64,000 nucleotides of DNA from Rubrivivax sp. A210 (lineage in GTDB: Bacteria > Pseudomonadota > Gammaproteobacteria > Burkholderiales > Burkholderiaceae_C): contig NZ_CAJGBN010000071.1 of NCBI RefSeq assembly GCF_904426505.1, forward strand, positions 124,001 to 188,000, read 5' to 3'. The position numbers and the translations under genes were made by a program. The notes below the pieces were generated by a model. It ran no database searches. It was not told the origin of the DNA and saw only the letters and a list, made by a program, of their open reading frames with translations. This document shows positions 62,709-64,000 of the stretch, piece after piece. Numbering within the stretch: position 1 is the stretch's first letter; the number at the start of each line of letters is the position of its first letter.

Positions 62709-62766
62709 AGCCGACTTAATCTGGCTGGTTAGCCCGCTTGGGCCGGCCTTGCCAGGAGAAGATGCC

Positions 62767-63111
62767 ATGGATATCGAAGTCACCGAGACCGCGCCCGGCC
62801 GGGCGCTCAAGGTCGCTTTGCGGGGCCGCTTGGACACCGCCGGCGTGGACCGCGTCGAGACCCGGTTCATGGCGGCCGTGGTGGCGCAGAGCCGCAATGC
62901 CATCGTCGATCTGGGCGCGGTGGAACTGCTCACGTCCATGGGCATACGCATGGTCATCTCGGCCGCCCGTGCCATGAGCGCCCGCCACACCAAGCTGGTG
63001 CTGTTCGGTGCCCAGCCGCTGGTGCAGGAGGTGCTGGAAACCGCCGCCATCGACAGCCTGGTGGCCGTGGTGCCTTCAGAGGCCGAGGCGCTGGCCCTGG
63101 TGGTGGCCTGA
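62767..63111 (+). CDS. STAS-domain anti-sigma factor antagonist
   Basis: A 114-residue SpoIIAA/RsbV-like protein. The beta strand DLGAVELLTSMGIRMVI carries the candidate phosphorylated serine in TSMG, at the usual site of the family. AGGAGA lies upstream of the ATG at 62767. In partner switching the unphosphorylated form sequesters the anti-sigma kinase (next gene). A phosphatase upstream and a kinase downstream support this role. The sigma factor or other target is not in the window. Confidence 0.9.
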   Translation: MDIEVTETAPGRALKVALRGRLDTAGVDRVETRFMAAVVAQSRNAIVDLGAVELLTSMGIRMVISAARAMSARHTKLVLFGAQPLVQEVLETAAIDSLVAVVPSEAEALALVVA

Positions 63112-63122
63112 TTGGCGCCATC

Positions 63123-63539
63123 ATGGAGCGCAAGCTGCAACTCGCGCTGGCCGCCTCGGCCGCAGGCCTGAGTCGCGGTCTGCCATCGGTCGAGGCCTTC
63201 CTGGCCGAGCGCGCGGTGGCCGCACCGGCGCGGCTGCGGGTGGCCATGCTGCTGGAAGAAGCGGTGATGAACGTGGCCATGCACGGCCTCGCGCAGCCCG
63301 AAAGCCACGAGCTGCAGCTGTCGGTGGGGGTACACAGCGACCGCGTTGAACTGGTGATCGAGGACGACGGCGTCGCCTTCGACCCGGTGACGGCGGCGCT
63401 GCCGACGCGACCGGCCAGCCTGGCCGAAGCCAGCCCCGGCGGCCTGGGCATCCGGCTGATGCGGCGCTTCGCGAGTCGACTGCACTACCAGCGCCACGAC
63501 GGCCGCAACCGGCTCACGCTGGACGTGGGCCGCGACTAG
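63123..63539 (+). CDS. Anti-sigma factor-type serine/threonine kinase, RsbW-like
   Basis: A 138-residue GHKL ATPase. The N-box is LLEEAVMNVAMHG, G1 is IEDDGVAFDP and the later loop is PGGLGIRLMRRFA. It would phosphorylate the STAS antagonist and bind a sigma factor. It begins 11 bp after the STAS gene, and its stop overlaps the minus-strand TPM gene by four bases (CTAG). Which output it controls is unknown. Confidence 0.92.
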   Translation: MERKLQLALAASAAGLSRGLPSVEAFLAERAVAAPARLRVAMLLEEAVMNVAMHGLAQPESHELQLSVGVHSDRVELVIEDDGVAFDPVTAALPTRPASLAEASPGGLGIRLMRRFASRLHYQRHDGRNRLTLDVGRD

Positions 63540-64000
63540 CGCAGGTCGGCGCGGTCAGGCAACTCGTTGGGGTTGGCCTGGCCGGCGGCGAGCGGGAAAT
63601 GCTGCGCCAGCACGGCGTCCACCGCATCCACGGCCTGGGCCAGGCCGTCCTCGAAACGGCCGCCGCGGAAGGCCTCCCGCATGGCGCCAACCACGCCGTC
63701 CCAGTGCGCCTGCGGCACGGCGCGCGCAACGGCGCGGTCGGCAACGACCTCGATCGCGTGCTCGGCCAGCAGCAGGTAGATGAGGACGCCGTTGTTGTGC
63801 TCGGTGTCCCAGACGCGCAGCTTGCCGAACATCGTCACCGCGCGCTGGCGCGGCGTGGCGTCGCGCCACAGATAGGACAGCGGCAGGCCGGCCTCGATGC
63901 ACAGACGGATCTCGCCGCTGTGGCCGCGCTCGCTGGCGGCCACGCGCTGCGCCAGCCGCGCCAGCGCCGCGGCATCGAGGGCGCGTGCAGTGTCGGTCTC
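63536..64000 (-). CDS. TPM-domain protein (partial at the right edge)
   Basis: The frame is open to the right edge, so only the C-terminal ~154 residues are visible and the start is missing. The sequence matches the TPM domain: SGEIRLCIEAGLP, a RQRAVTMFGKLRVWDTEHNNGVLIYLLLAEHAIEVVADRAV core, then AMREAFRGGRFEDGLAQAVDAV. Proteins of this family are membrane-associated and implicated in photosystem repair in plants; in bacteria the role is unclear. It converges on the anti-sigma kinase gene. Confidence 0.9.
   Translation of the reverse strand, partial: ETDTARALDAAALARLAQRVAASERGHSGEIRLCIEAGLPLSYLWRDATPRQRAVTMFGKLRVWDTEHNNGVLIYLLLAEHAIEVVADRAVARAVPQAHWDGVVGAMREAFRGGRFEDGLAQAVDAVDAVLAQHFPLAAGQANPNELPDRADLR

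Overview
The window is high-GC (about 70%), densely packed proteobacterial chromosome. A MtrCAB/Mto-type multiheme cytochrome cluster, a PEP-CTERM protein, a betaproteobacterial-type porin and an AapJQMP transporter point to a betaproteobacterium, probably Burkholderiales or a relative. The species cannot be fixed from the sequence. The theme is flexible low-oxygen energy metabolism: hydrogen, extracellular electron transfer, complex I, ferredoxin-linked 2-oxoacid oxidation and fumarate respiration.

Left to right. 1-3063: end of a hydrogenase gene cluster (C-terminus of a membrane protein, hypE, hypX). 3195-10904: an electron conduit with two small monoheme cytochromes, a surface decaheme lipoprotein (OmcA/MtrC type), an exported helix-hairpin-helix protein, a periplasmic decaheme cytochrome (MtrA type) and its outer-membrane porin (MtrB/PioB type). 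11217-24510: a complete 14-gene nuoA-N operon with an unusually short NuoG and a non-standard NuoI. 24511-26959: a looser, accessory-looking stretch with a RelE/ParE-like toxin and a PEP-CTERM/HAF-repeat protein. 26960-28925: an NAD(P)-binding DUF2867 protein and a stand-alone cyclic-nucleotide-binding-domain protein. 29268-38209: NfnAB-like transhydrogenase, KorAB 2-oxoacid:ferredoxin oxidoreductase, a 731-residue protein with a ferredoxin tail and a PaaK-like adenylate-forming enzyme. 38826-41797: a LuxR-type regulator and a three-gene envelope metallopeptidase operon. 41845-47801 (minus strand): universal stress protein, porin, CBS-domain protein and a diheme fumarate reductase frdCAB. 47940-50503: a lipoprotein hydrolase and a CoxG-like protein. 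50651-57115: a four-gene corrinoid/methyltransferase/histidine kinase/c-di-GMP cascade. 57119-61277: aapJQMP amino-acid ABC transporter. 61503-63539: an FHA-PP2C / STAS / anti-sigma-kinase partner-switching module. A TPM-domain gene runs off the right edge.

Two observations stand out. First, the corrinoid-binding protein, an atypical UroD-family methyltransferase that lacks the usual zinc cysteines, a histidine kinase with a DUF1638-like N-terminus and a response regulator with PAS-PAS-GGDEF-EAL domains form one tight operon. It looks like an undescribed sensory pathway that links corrinoid or methyl chemistry to c-di-GMP. Second, at least eight transcription units (small cytochromes, surface cytochrome, nuo, nfn-kor, the cNMP-domain gene, universal stress protein, CBS protein and the corrinoid operon) have an FNR/ANR-like box followed after 21-22 bp by a -10-like hexamer, most often TANNCT. 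A weaker box precedes frdCAB. The window therefore reads as largely one oxygen-responsive regulon.
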